Shown: in pieces, positions 45,753 through 57,988 of the stretch
Layout of the letters: each line of letters begins with the position of its first letter
How positions within the stretch are numbered: position 1 is the stretch's first letter
DNA from: Trissonchulus latispiculum
Lineage: Eukaryota; Nematoda; Enoplea; Enoplida; Ironidae
Assembly: GCA_030248195.1 (NCBI GenBank)
Contig: JASAND010010731.1
Location: 23,914 to 87,913, forward strand
Reading direction: 5' to 3'
DNA: 64,000 bases
Translations under genes and position numbers: made by a program
Notes under the pieces: generated by a model
Told to the model about the DNA's origin: nothing
The model's input: only the letters and a program-made list of their open reading frames with translations
Databases searched by the model: none

Positions 45753-46261
45753 TAGCCAGGTAAGCAAAATTGTCCGAATCTGACCGCATAGGATGACGCA
45801 GCGTGCTCGATAGTGCCGTGCTATAGTCTCTAATTGTTTCCGTGTTGAGTTGTTAAAAAATTTTTCAAAAAAATTTGGTTGGGTTTTTTTCCCCGCCACG
45901 TTTGGCAATGTGCCAGACTAACGGTGCAGCGGATCGGTCTAATTTTGGCTGTGTGCAAAGAGGAAGAGCTGCCATCATCGCAGATATTTGCAAAACTTTT
46001 CTAGCCCAACCCAGTCAAAAGTTACATCGGTCCAAACTTTTGGTAAATTTTTGGATGGTTGAACCAAAAAGTAGTTGTCATTTTCAAAATGTCATAAAAT
46101 AAGCAGGAGTGAACCAAATGACTTGATCTTTGCATACATAGGTTAGAAAGAGTCGCGCTTCTTGCTGCTATGTTTTGGAGCTCATATCTCCAACCCATGA
46201 CCCAGGAGGCGGGTGGGTTTTTTCCCCCCAAAAAGGGGGGTGGGTTTTTTCACCCCATGGC

Positions 46262-46293
<32 letters not shown>

Positions 46294-46460
46294 ATTTGCC
46301 TAATATCCGTTATTTTTCGATTTGTTCCCATCCAAATTTGGCTAGATATTTCATTTGGTTAAATTTTGCATGCAGATAGTAGGGAAAGAAGGGCACCAGA
46401 AACAAGTTCTTTCGGCACCGGCTGGTTTTACTCCAGCACTCGAAAAACAAGCTTGTGGAT

Positions 46461-47539
46461 CAGTGTTTTTTTTGCTCAAAAAAGTGCGCAATGACACACT
46501 TTTTTTCTGAAATTAGCAAAAAATTTTGGGCTTGTGCGCACGCGTGCGCACTTTCTCTAGCGTAACAAAGATAAAATTACTGAAAATTAGTTGTTCTAAG
46601 TGCTCAGAAAAATTGCTTCTGGCTCTCAATTTCACAAAAATCTCTTGTTTTTCCTGGGGGCTCCGCCCCCAGACCCCTGTCCTTACTTTTATACAGCTGC
46701 TATAACGCTAAGTTGTGACCTAACATTCACTAAACATGCTAACATTAATATACAAACACCCGTGGCCTAATGGATGAGCTAATATAGCTTGTGTATATTT
46801 TGGTGCAAATGTTATGACATAATTTTAATGTTTGTTTGGCAGTTTTTGGAGAAGTTTACACACGTTAATATAATACAGAACAAACTTTCACAGGAGGTTT
46901 TGTGTTTGTCAGCTAGGATTATGCTTTCTATCAGTGCTTTCTTACCCGCCGACGCTTCGAAAAAGCATTTAAAAATAGATATACCCCGGGCTGAGTCCTG
47001 AAAATTCAAAGTCATGGAAAAGTCAAAGATCGGAACCTTGAATCATTTTCTGAAACTACGTAATTTTGGATGAAATTTCAAACCCGCATTTATTTTTGTT
47101 TTCATTAAAAGCAGTGAGGAATCTTGAAATGAAGATAACTTAAAAATTGCCAATAGCTTTCATCATTTCGCTAAATTTACTTATTTACTTAGCCGAAAAC
47201 AGATTTACTTCAACAAATAAAACTTTTGAGAGTTATGATAGGGAAATGTTTGCTATGTATTTTTGAAATCTATTGCTTCTGGGGGCTCAGCCTTCAGACC
47301 CCCCGTTCCGAAGAAGGTTGGGTTTCCTAATCCACATTAAGTTCTGGCATCTTATATATAACCTGCTGCAGCTCTGAAGGTTGTAGTAAAGTCAGGTAAT
47401 TACTAATAAATACAAAACAGCAATTTTACGCGAAATTATAGCTTTTTTCCTGCTATGCGCACTTTTTTAGCAATTTGCGCAAAAAATTTTGAGGCAGTGC
47501 GCAGAAGAGCGCAAAAGTGTCCGAGCAAAAAAAACACTG
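46461..47539. mobile_element. hAT-type element, 1,079 bp, 8 bp TSD, in a LINE 3' region
   Basis: The 17 bp ends CAGTGTTTTTTTTGCTC and inverse (one mismatch at most) are flanked by the perfect duplication TTGTGGAT (46453-46460, 47540-47547). CAGTGTTT ends with an 8 bp duplication are typical of hAT. Removing it joins the 3' sequence of the LINE to about 46383. No transposase is present. Confidence 0.92.
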
Positions 47540-47677
47540 TTGTGGATTCCTTCGACAAGTTAGAAAGTTTTTGAAAAGCTACTGGTGGCAAAACTAGAAA
47601 CGTTCGGAGTGGTTTCGGACTCCGGTTCCGGCTTCTTCTTCTTCCAGCAGCACGACAGGACCATAGCTCCGGCAGCA

Positions 47678-50008
47678 TCAGATGCGGCCGATCCGACGCA
47701 GGAATTCCAGGATTTTCTTCGGGCGGCGGAGCGCCTCTGATGCCAGTAAGTTGGAGGCACCAAAGACCAGATCTCTTGTCGTGGCTGTGGCTGGGCACCG
47801 CGACAGAAGATGACAAACAGTTTCTTCCTCTTCGTTGCACAATCTACAGTCTGGGCTGTCCTCTTTGCCGATTCTGTACAAGTACTCCCTAGTGATAGGT
47901 GACTGGTCGGTTCTCAGCTGTGAGATTATCACTCCCTCTCGTCGCTGCAAGCCAGTTTGGTCCGGCAACAAGGGCCATTTTCCTTCGGTGGCAAGGTAGT
48001 GAAGGTCACGCTTACGACCTTGGATCCAATTTCCACGTATTGTTCTCCGGATTGCTGCTGCTGCGGTTTGCATATCAATTGAGGAGGCCATCTGGTTCAT
48101 CAGGCCACCTGCTTTCGCCAGCTGGTCTGCCTCTTCGTTCGACTGAATCCCGCAGTGCGCAGGGATCCACTGGATCGTAACGTGTATCTTCCTTTGGGTT
48201 GTGAGCTCAGCAATTTTGCGCCATATCTCTGTTAGCAGTTTGCTGCCCCGGTTGGTGGGACCACCCATGGCTAACTTCTGGACAGCGCTTTTGGAATCGG
48301 TGAAGACAGCCAACCGGTTTTGACTCCAAGCTACGTTTTCTGCGAGAACTCTGTCCAGTCCAGCCAGTATACGTAGCTGTTAATTCTGCGCGGAAGCTGG
48401 AGCAGATGGTGCCGGCAGGTTTGCTTAGGCGAATGGGGGCAGGAACTCCAGATCCTCGGATAAGGATGCCGCTGCCTCCCTGGCGGATGCCTTCTTGAGC
48501 AGATCCATTTGTCCAGACGTCGACGTCACGGGGAGCTAGGGCTGCCACAGCTTCCAGAGCGACTGCTTTCTTCATTTCTGGTGGATCGTCGCTTCTGATA
48601 CCCGCAAGCAGCGACAGCCTGCAGTCTAGCCGTTCCAGACATGGCTGAGTTGCCCAGGGCGGCACTGCGGCAAGGCGTACTTCATTTTCTTTGGGCAGTG
48701 CTGTGAGCTCAGCGGTTGCCACAGTCTGGGCGCCTGTTGATCGCCAAGATCCAAGTGACTTCAGTCGACGCCCAGGTGTTCCCAGACTGCTTTGCAGGGC
48801 TGGTGAAAAGTCCTTTCTTGACGTCTTCTCGAGGGCAATGGCGGCCAGTTCTTTCTTTCGTTCATCGATAGGGATCAGATTAGCTTCTGCCAAGAGGGCA
48901 TCAACGGGCGTGCTGCGAACGCAGCCGGTGATCGTTCGGGCTGCAGCGTCTTGCTCCACTTCCAGTTTCTTGATGTTGGATTTGGCGGCATATGGAAGCC
49001 AGGCGCCACCACAGTAGTCCATCAGGGATCGTAGGTAGCTGATATAAACCAATCGGAGGGCGCTTTGGCCACAGCCCCATCTTTTCCCGCAAAAAGGGCA
49101 GATAGAATTTGTCGTCGTTTCTTCAGCCTAGCGGCAACGTTGAGAATGTGTTGTCGGAAGCTAAGCCTTCTGTCAAAGGTCACCCCCAAGAAGGTACGAG
49201 TTGGGTTGAATGGAATTTCCTGATTTCTCGCTCTGATGCTGATGGTGAGGCTAGCTTCATGGTTATCCATAGAGAAGAAACATGCCTCAGTTTTCTCCAG
49301 AGACACAGTCATTTTCGATTTGTCGGCCCAATCCATAATCTTATTCAGGGCAGCCTCGGCTTTAGATCTTGCTCTCTCAACTGTACTGTCTGTTACCCAT
49401 ATGGCTAGATCATCGGCAAATAAGCTCGCTTCCACCTCTGGGTCCAGATCTTCAAGGACGTCATTGATCATGCAGAGGAAAAGAATTGGGGAGAGAACAC
49501 TACCCTGAGGCAACCCTTCTCGGAACAATCGATAGCGGCTGTGATGGTTACCAAGCTTCACCCTGGCTAGTCGGTCGGACAAAAACTGTTTGACCCAGGA
49601 TAGCAGGCACGGTGGGCAGCCCAACTGATTCAGTTTCCAAAGCAGCCCATTCTGCCATACGGTGTCGTATGCCCGGGAGAAATCGGCCAGGCCCAGGATC
49701 AGGACTGTTCTTTTCTTTGCCTGAAAGCCATCTTCGATGGAGCTGGTGATGCGGAGCATCTGGTCTTCGGTCGATCGTGACACTCTGAATCCGGCCAGCC
49801 TATCCGACAGTTTGCCGTCTTGTTCCAGAAAGTGCACTAGCCTTGTCTGAACTAGTCTCTCCATAAGCTTGCCTACACAGCTAAGCAAGGTGATTGGCCT
49901 GTAGGAAGCAAGCTTGTTCCCGGGTTTTCCTTTCTTCAAGATAGGCACGATGTTTCCTATTCGCCAGGATTTAGGGTATATCTTTTCTCGCCAGGACCAA
50001 TTGCATAG
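47678..50008 (-). pseudogene. Decayed I-like LINE: RT, RNase H and CCHC
   Basis: Read on the minus strand. The RT block from about 50005 has GNIVPILKKGKPG, SYRPITLLSCVGKLMER, GLPQGSVLSPILF and the active site FADD at 49409-49420. A frameshift near 49040 leads to a frame holding the thumb region and the start of RNase H, where VDVWTNGSAQ has Asn in place of the usual catalytic Asp (TDGS). Another frameshift near 48330 leads to FTDSKSAVQ, WIPAHCGIQSNEEAD and a final C-x2-C-x8-H-x4-C-like motif. RT followed by RNase H fits the I/R1 group. The 5' part is missing and the copy is dead. Confidence 0.9.
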
Positions 50009-50009
50009 A

Positions 50010-52048
50010 AGAAGAAGAAGAAAACATTTATTCGCAAAAAGAAACAACATAACATGTTAGTAGTAACAAAATATTTATTGGGTGCATATATAGTCACTAC
50101 AGTACACAGTGCGAATAAGACGAGAAAGGGCCAGCAACGCTGGTCATCTAACTCCCCGCCCTCGAACATAATTTGACAGGTCTATAGCGCTTAACCTCTG
50201 TTTAAATTGAGCTAGAGATGGTGCTGTTATTACTGTTTCAGGTAAAACATTCCAAATTTTTGTAACCCTGGATGCAAAGGAATTTTCGGAGCTAGCTTTA
50301 CGTGGTTTAAAAGCTGGTTTAATACGAAGACAACGACTCCCCTGTTGCCACTCATAAAACAATACTGAAAAAACTCATCAAAACACAAATCAATGCTACC
50401 AGTTATTATTCTATAACACAAAACTAGATCACTTACAATTCTTCGATATTCTAATGTATTTATACCTAACAAATTTAATCTTTCTTTATAAGATAAATGA
50501 GCTAAACCCGGAAATCTTTTTGTATACGATTTTTGAACCTTCTCAATTAAGTCAACGTCTTTTAGCAAATAGGGACTCCACACTGGTGTGTTATATTCTA
50601 CAATGGGCCTAACATAGGTATTGAACATTCTAAGCAGAAATTGATAGTCGCGACAGACAAACCCACGAAAGATTAGACAACTAATCGTTTGCGCTTTTTT
50701 GGAAATCTTACTACAATATTCAGATGCTTTTAAATCTCCTGTAATCAACAGACCTAAGTCTGAAACTTCAAGAGTAGATGGTAAGATACTTCCTCCTAAG
50801 AGCAAGTTTGGATCTCCGCGAGAACTTCCCAACCTAAAAGCCATGCATTTAGGCAGGGATAAATTTAGCTGCCAATCAACAGACCACTGATATACATTTA
50901 CAAGATCCTGTTGCAACAAATCACAAGTACAGTCACGATCACATATTTTATATACCTTGGCATCATCAGCAAACAGTTCAATATTGCTATGCTGAACAAC
51001 ATGGTAAATCATTTATATAAATCAAGAATAGCAGAGGCCCCAATACAGACCCCTGGGGCACTCCACTTGAGACATTAACCTTACTCGACAAACGACCGTC
51101 AATACAGACTTGGTGTGTACGACTATCCAAGAATTGTCTAATCCAATTTAACAGTTTTCCAGAAATTCCATAACTTTCTAATTTATAAAGCAGTTTCTTA
51201 TGTGAAACAGTATCAAATGCTCTGGCAAAATCAAGGTGTACACAATCGACTGATTTGTTTTCATTAATAGCAATATGCCAATTATTTACATAACGCAAGA
51301 GGTTTGTCAGTGTTGATTTAGCCTTTCGAAAACCATGTTGATACATACTAAATAATTTGTGGTCATTAAAAAATTTTGTCAATTCCTTCGAAATTATATC
51401 CTCTAGAAGTTTGCACACAACTACTATTAAGCTAATAGGACGGTAGTTTTCCGGGGAGGTAACTGGACCTTTGCGTTTATAGACTGGAATTACTATTGCA
51501 TTCTTCCATTCTTCCGGGAGTTGGCCATCATTCAAAGACTTTTGAAATATTAGACAAAGTGGCTTTGCAATTGAAGAAGCAAGTTTTTTGAGTGGGTAGG
51601 GGGGAATACCATCAGGTCCTTTTGAGAATTTGGGTTTGAGCCGTCGTAATGCAGCAAGAATTTGTGTTTCATCGACAATTACTGAATCAATATTATCAGT
51701 TACGTTAACATTAAGAGCTGGCAAAACACCGTTATCAACTTGATAAACAGAAGCAAACTGGTTATTTAATAATTCAGCCTTCTCAAATGCATCAACAATT
51801 CTGTCCCCGTTAGCGACGAGTACCGGTACATTATCGCGCACATTTAACTTAGTATTCACATATCTGAACAACCTTTTAGTATTACCAGATCTGCAAATGT
51901 CATTTTCTATCCTTAAAACGTCTGCCCTTGCCCCGTTCTGAGCAGCTTTTGCAGCTGCGGTATACTTACGTTTACTTTCATCCGTCCTTGTTAATTTATA
52001 TTTCCTCCATAATTTTTTCTTTTTACTGTAAAGTTTACGAGTTGATAA
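50010..52048 (-). pseudogene. CR1/Jockey-like LINE, minus copy, 5'-truncated
   Basis: RT frame 51871-50987 has [45 protein letters not shown] and [16 protein letters not shown] single frameshift near 50990 separates it from the frame 51012-50230 with SNIELFADDAKVYK, thumb region and C terminus. The 3' end carries AATAAA-like sequence and a GAA/CTT microsatellite (50008-50030). No RNase H was seen. It abuts the broken RT of the I-like LINE, so it probably inserted there. It is head-to-head with 52064-54720. Confidence 0.9.
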
Positions 52049-52063
52049 TGAAACAGTGTTGTA

Positions 52064-54720
52064 AAATCACCGCCCGTTTATGATTTTGCTAAGGGTAATT
52101 ATAAAGCTATGAATGAGTTTTTATTGTCTGTTTGTTGGAATGAGGTGTTAGTCGGCAATGGGAATGAAATGTGGTTAACTTTCGCAAGCATTTTGGGGCA
52201 TGCCTTCGATTGTTATATTCCTAAAATGGAAACTGTTTCGCAAAAAAGGACTGTTTCCTTATCAACTCGTAAACATTACAGTAAAAAGAAAAAATTATGG
52301 CGGAAATATAAATTAACAAGGACGGATGAAAGTAAACGTAAGTATACCGTAGCTGCAAAAGCTGCTCAGAACGTGGCAAGGGCAGACGTATTAAGGATAG
52401 AAAATGACATTTTCAAATCTGGGGCCTGTTGCACAAAAGTGATTAGTTGATTAGTGATTAGTTGATTAGTGTATCAGTTTTTCCCGGATAATCAAAGCTA
52501 CGAACCGGCTACGACAACAATTTAGAAGTCATTTTGAAGCGCTTTGAACGTTCTAATGAAATCATAAGTTTAAATTAAGTTACAATTTAAATGGGAATGA
52601 TGCCAGCTTAAAAAGTGAAGAAATTACAATTGAGTTCTATATTTTCCCTTGCCTGGCTGAGTCAGTAAGGATAAATTGACTACTTCATGATTTGTGGATA
52701 AGTCACATCAACAGCTACGACATGGGACCAAAAGCTCCAAAAACGGTTAAGTGCAGCAAAAGTTCTCCTAGAGAAACTGCCACACTAATCAACTAATCAC
52801 TAATCACTAATCAACTAATCATTTTTATGCAACGAGCCCCTGGTAATACTAAAAGGATGTTCAGATATGTGAATGCTAAGTTAAATGTGCGCGATAATGT
52901 ACCGGTACTCGTTGCTAACGGGGACAGAATTGTTGATGCATTTGAGAAGGCTGAATTATTAAATAACCAGTTTGCTTCTGTTTAACAAGTTGATAACGGT
53001 ATTTTGCCAGCTCTTAATGTTAACGTAACTGATAATATTGATTCAGTAATTGTCGATGAAACACAAATTTTTGCTGCATTACGACGGCTCAAACCCAAAT
53101 TTCTCAAAAGGACCTGATGGTATTCCCCCCTACCCACTCAAAAAGCTTGCTCCTTCAATTACAAAGCCACTTTGTTTAATATTTCAAAAGCATTTGAATG
53201 ATGGCCAACTCCCGGAAGAATGGAAGAATGCAATAGTAATTCCAGTCTATAAACGTAAAGGTCCAGTTACCTCCCCGAAAAAGTACCGTCCCATTAGCTT
53301 AACAGTTGTTGGGTGCAAACTTCTAGAGGATATAATTTCGAAAGAATTGACAAAATTTTTAATGACCACAAATTATTTAGTAGTTATCAACATGGTTTTC
53401 GAAAGGCTAAATCAACACTGACACACCTCTTGCGTTGTGTAAATAGTGGCACATTGCTATTAATGAAAAAAATCAGTCGATTGTGTATATCTTGATTTTG
53501 CCAGAGCATTTGATACTGTTTCACATAAGAAACTGCTTTATAAATTAGAAAGTTATGGAATTTCTGGAAAACTATTAAATTGGATTAGGCAATTCTTGGA
53601 CAGTCGCACACACCAAATCTGTATTGATGGTCGATTGTCGAGTAAGATTAATGTCTCAAGTGGAGTGCCCCAGGGGTCTGTATTGGGGTCCCTGCTATTC
53701 TTGATTTATATAAATGATTTATTAGATGTTGTCCAGCGTAGCAATATTGAACTGTTTGCTGATGATGCCAAGGCATATAAAATATGTGATTGTGACTGTA
53801 CTTGTGATTTGTTGCAACAGGATCTTGTAAAAGTATATCAGTGGTCTGTTGATTGGCAGCTAAATTTATCCCTGCCTAAATGCATGGCTTTTAGGTTGGG
53901 AAGTTCTCGCGGAGATCCAAATTTGCTCTTAGGAGGAAGTATCTTACCATCTACTTTTGAAGTTTCAGACTTAGGTCTGTTGATTACAGGAGATTTAAAA
54001 GCATCTGAATATTGTAGCAAGATTTCCAAAAAAGCGCAAACGATTAGTTATCTAATCTTTCGTGGGTTTGTTTGTCGCGACTATCAATTTTTGCTTAAAA
54101 TGTTCAATACTTATGTTAGGCCCATTGTAGAATATAACACACCAGTGTGGAGTCCCTATTTGCTAAAGGACGTTGACTTAATTGAGAAGGTTCAAAAATC
54201 GTATACAACAAGATTTTCGGGTTTAGCTCATTTATCTTATAAAGAAATATTTAATTTGTTAAGTATAAATACATTAGAATGTCGAAGAATTATAAGTGAT
54301 CTAGTTTTGTGTTATAGAATAATAACTGGTAGTATTGATTTGTGTTTTGATGACTTTTGTCAGTATTGTTTTATGAGTGGCAACAGGGGAAGTCACTGTC
54401 TGCGTATCAAACCAGTTATTAAACCACGTAAAGCTAGCTCCGAAAATTCCTTTGCATCCAGGGTTACAAAAATTTGGAATGTTTTACCTGAATCAGTAAT
54501 AACAGCACCATCACTAGCTCAATTTAAACAGAGGTTAAGCGCTATTGACCTGTCAAGTTTTGTCCGAGGGCGGGGAGTTAGATGACCACCGTTGCTGGCC
54601 CTTTCTCGTCTTATTCGCACTGTGTACTGTAGTGGCTATATATGCACCCAATAAAATATTTTGTTACTACTAACATGTTATGCTGTTTCTTTTTGCGAAT
54701 AAATGTTTTTCTTCTTCTTA
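52064..54720 (+). pseudogene. CR1/Jockey-like LINE, plus copy, interrupted by a MITE
   Basis: It matches the minus copy and extends about 200 bp further 5', into sequence before the RT domain. It is interrupted by a 418 bp MITE at 52422-52839. RT motifs run from [16 protein letters not shown] (about 53100) through [17 protein letters not shown] sequence with two frameshifts (about 53340 and 53490), then one frame 53596-54585 with [21 protein letters not shown] and the C terminus. The 3' end TTGCGAATAAATG and the TTCTTC tail equal those of the minus copy. Confidence 0.9.
52422..52839. mobile_element. PIF/Harbinger-like MITE, 418 bp, CTG TSD
   Basis: The ends GGGCCTGTTGCACAAAAGT and (reverse) GGGCTCGTTGCATAAAAAT are followed by repeated GATTAGTTGATTAGTG. 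The flanks are CTG (52419-52421, 52840-52842). The minus LINE copy carries the empty site with a single CTG (GCAGATCTGGTAATACT in reverse), which confirms the ends. A related short copy is at 59793-59961. Confidence 0.93.
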
Positions 54721-54752
54721 ATCATGATACTAGCACAGTGAACCGTGATAAA

Positions 54753-57700
54753 ATGGAATGTGAACGTAAATTTCGTTTGAAACAGGTTCACGATCCCTCA
54801 AAACCGGTTCTGTACATCGAATTGTCAAACGACCCCACTAACGTCTGGGGACAGTATTTGCGCAGTACCAAGCCTAGTATAAAAGAGGCACCTGAAAGTT
54901 TTAAGTTAATGTGGAAATATATTTGTGCTATTTTTGTGCCTAGACAGCATCAGCTCATCGATTCAGAGTACGATCATCGATGTGAATTGGACACATCCTA
55001 TTTCCCAAGATCCCAATGGCCAGCACTTGGAAGTGCCCCGGCAATGCAGGACTGGGATGATGGCCTAGATCATTTCTATGAGGAGCCAGAGGAAGGTGAT
55101 CCTTTACCATCAGCACCAGCTATGGCCGATTTGCCACCAGACGATCAGCTCACCTTGAAGGATTGGAAGGCAGCGTTTAGGGACGATCTAATCCAACAAC
55201 CATCTCAGATAGGCCGGCCCTACCATCTAAAAATGTCCCTGTTGATATGTCTGCGAGTGATCTTTCTGGATCGTCTGAGAGCCATACGACAGCGGTCATT
55301 CCACCTTTAAAAATCTGTAAGACTTCTTCCGATGAACCATCTGTTTCTGTTGAACCATCGACGTCGTCAGGAATTGCGAAGGATTGGAACTTTTGGGAGA
55401 TGTTAAGAACTGTTAAGTCATCATTGCCAGACGCAGAATCTATTTCGAGTTTTTTCGAAGACAACATCAAATTTTGAAGTGATAATTCGAACAGCTGAAG
55501 GACAAATGCATACCGTTCGTCTTTTGAAACCTTTGAAGTTGAACCAACAACCGATTATATACCGATCTTCCCATGAGAAGTTTGAAAACGAAGAGCCAGC
55601 TTCCATCTACTTGAAAGATAAGGTTCTCTCTGAAGGCAAATTTTATGCTTATCATGTTCGACCGCCTATGAAATTTGCACCTAGAGGTTTTGAAAATAGT
55701 TATCTCTGTCGATACATCCAGAATGAAGCCAATCTGTCTCTCAATCGAATGGAAATTACCTCCGTTTTGGCCGAACATTAAGTAAGTTGGCACATCGAGT
55801 TTTGTATTCTCCAGGTCCCGAGGACTCTTTGGCAGTTTATCTTTATGCGGTTGTCCTATCTGAGCAGCGGCTCGCTAAGGGAACTCTTATGGACGCTATT
55901 GCAAATGCTGTTTTCATATCTCATCATGCAGAAATTGATCTCGTTGTAGGTCAAGTTAGGGATAAATTTAAGGTTGTGACTCCAGCGGATCCTAATGTCA
56001 TCCCTGAACCATCGCCAATGCCAGTCTATGCCGCACGGGTTGATCTAGTCCCCCCTCCACCAGCTTTACCAACCTTGCCAGAAATCCGTCCTGAAAATTT
56101 AACACCTGCGGATACTAAAGCTGTCAAGGATTTTCAGCAAGAGGTTGTGAACCCCAAGCCACCTACAATCCTGGCACCAGTTCCAACTGCGAAGGAGTTT
56201 GAATTCCTTGATAATGACTCGGAAGGTTGTAAGTTGATTAAGACTATTCCAGGTTATGAGGAGTGGCTTCGACGACGACCTATTACAACGGAAGATCAAC
56301 AAATGGAAGTTCCAGCACCGTTACGTAAGGATGTCTATTGGCTGGATGAAAAGCTTTCAGCCTTTAGTTTCCGCGAAACCTTAGTTATTTGTAAGGCAAT
56401 TCGTTTTTATATGGATCCTGGTGTTTCACTTGATATTGGATCTCCGATATATGCGCCATTTGACGTTTACGACAACATTCCTCGAAGGATTGCTGCTGAT
56501 CTCAGACGAAACGCTACTTCTCCAGTAGTTGTTTATCGGTTAAATAGAGTCATTAGTGCAGCAGCATTGCCACCTTCGTGTGACGCCAGTCCGACATTTG
56601 TCCACCCTTGGTTAGAAGCTTTTCGCAATAGGTTTATCCTTTACTTTCAAGAACATTGTTACAGCTATTGATTTGCCATCAGATTTGTTGGAATTCTTCA
56701 AGCAGGAAATTGAAACTGCTCATCCAAATTGGCCTGAATGTACTATCACTCCAAATATTACTTTTTACGAGGATGCGAATGGAAAGCGCACTCAACGCAG
56801 TTCGATCTCTTTGAGATTTCCATCTATGCGTGATAGTTTTGGAAACTTCCACAAGAAACTTGCAATTATTGGAGTAGGACCTTAACCCTAATGAGGCTTT
56901 GAGCAATTTATATCCTAAAATTTTTAAAATCTTAAAATCTGAAATCAGAAATTGGTCTCACTTGTTGCTGAAACGTTTTCGCGCTTAAATTGACTCGAAT
57001 TAATAACAAATTGATAGCATCTTGGCGTGCAATTTGTGATACGCATTCACTTTTTATCGAAAAAGGCCAATTGACCGGTTATCCATCTGCAAACCTGCCA
57101 GGTGTTCAAGGTTTAAATCCTGAACTGCTTTGAAAACTTTCTATCGATATCCATATGAAGCTAGTTTTATGCATGCCATTGCAGCCGGTTTTCTTCTTTT
57201 GGACGAACCCTTTCGCTTTGATATTGCAGAAGAAGCATATCAGTACATCAATTGTAAACTTTTAGGCATGCATCAACTTGCTGAATGGGTTTGCCTACAT
57301 TCGCATTCCCTCATTGGGGTTCACATTAAGCAGCATGTGGAGTAGGAGTTGAAACCATGTTTACATCTGCGCGAATATTGGAAGCAAACGTGTGGACCTC
57401 TTTTGGCTTACATCACTTGTTGGAAAAAATTTATCAGGATCAAAATTTGGCTCAATTTTTGCTCAACCATTGTGAGAAATACCTTGCAGAAGCTGCATCG
57501 GGTTACCCCTTCCTGGGCACAGGATGTGATAGCACATATCGAGAGACTCTTTTTGCGTTTCTTCAAACGGGTGAAAACATGTTGCATGTATATGCATATT
57601 TTGCTGCACTTTATGGTTGAAGGTTCCAGTGAATCTTGCAACTTCAACTGGTCAGTTACTGTAAGGTCAGGCAATGAAGAGTCGTAAACATTTGGTAGGA

Positions 57701-57988
57701 ACGCGAATGCAAATTGCGGTTAAAAATTATAATCAAGGAAAGTTTTGTCCAGCTTATTGGGAAATGGAAGGTAATCCGCTTTTGCCAAATTTTCTTTTGA
57801 AACCTCTGATTGAACACAAGGAATATGGTAGTCCGGACGGCATTTATTGCCCGGCTCAACCGTATCAAACTTTGCATTACGGTATACCCACATTGCCCTT
57901 TGATCCTCTATATGAGCGACATCTTTTGCCAAAACATTTGTGTATCCTGAAGTGGAGTTCATACAGGCTTGAACTCATCCTACGGTGA
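54753..57988 (+). pseudogene. Unrecognised frameshifted coding block of an LTR element
   Basis: Consecutive plus-strand frames follow one another with small shifts: 54753-55310, 55247-55477, 55479-55781, 55787-56671, 56673-56885, 57130-57345, 57357-57620 and 57674-57988. Together they suggest one long reading frame of about 1,000 codons broken by several indels. Features are an acidic Pro-rich N part (PEEGDPLPSAPAMADLPP), a central Pro-rich linker (VPPPPALPTLPEI), then Trp/Tyr/Phe-rich C parts (ANVWTSFGLHHLLEKIY; NQGKFCPAYWEMEGNPLLP). I saw no RT (xxDD), integrase, RNase H or protease motif. Position before a polypurine tract and LTR suggests the internal region of an LTR element; a Gag-like or captured gene is possible. 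Confidence 0.55.

Larger units (their letters stand above)
44061..46260. mobile_element. 2.2 kb composite TIR element with CCATGGGG ends
   Basis: CCATGGGGGAAAAAACCC at 44061 and its inverse at 46243-46260 are bordered by AT dinucleotide runs, so the target duplication cannot be judged. GGGAAAAAACCC-type motifs recur inside (about 44230, 45885, 46215). Two further elements are nested in it. No coding capacity was seen. Confidence 0.6.

Noticed and set aside
47899..49508. Plus-strand frames opposite the I-like LINE
   Set aside because: Mirror images of the minus-strand RT and RNase H coding sequence.
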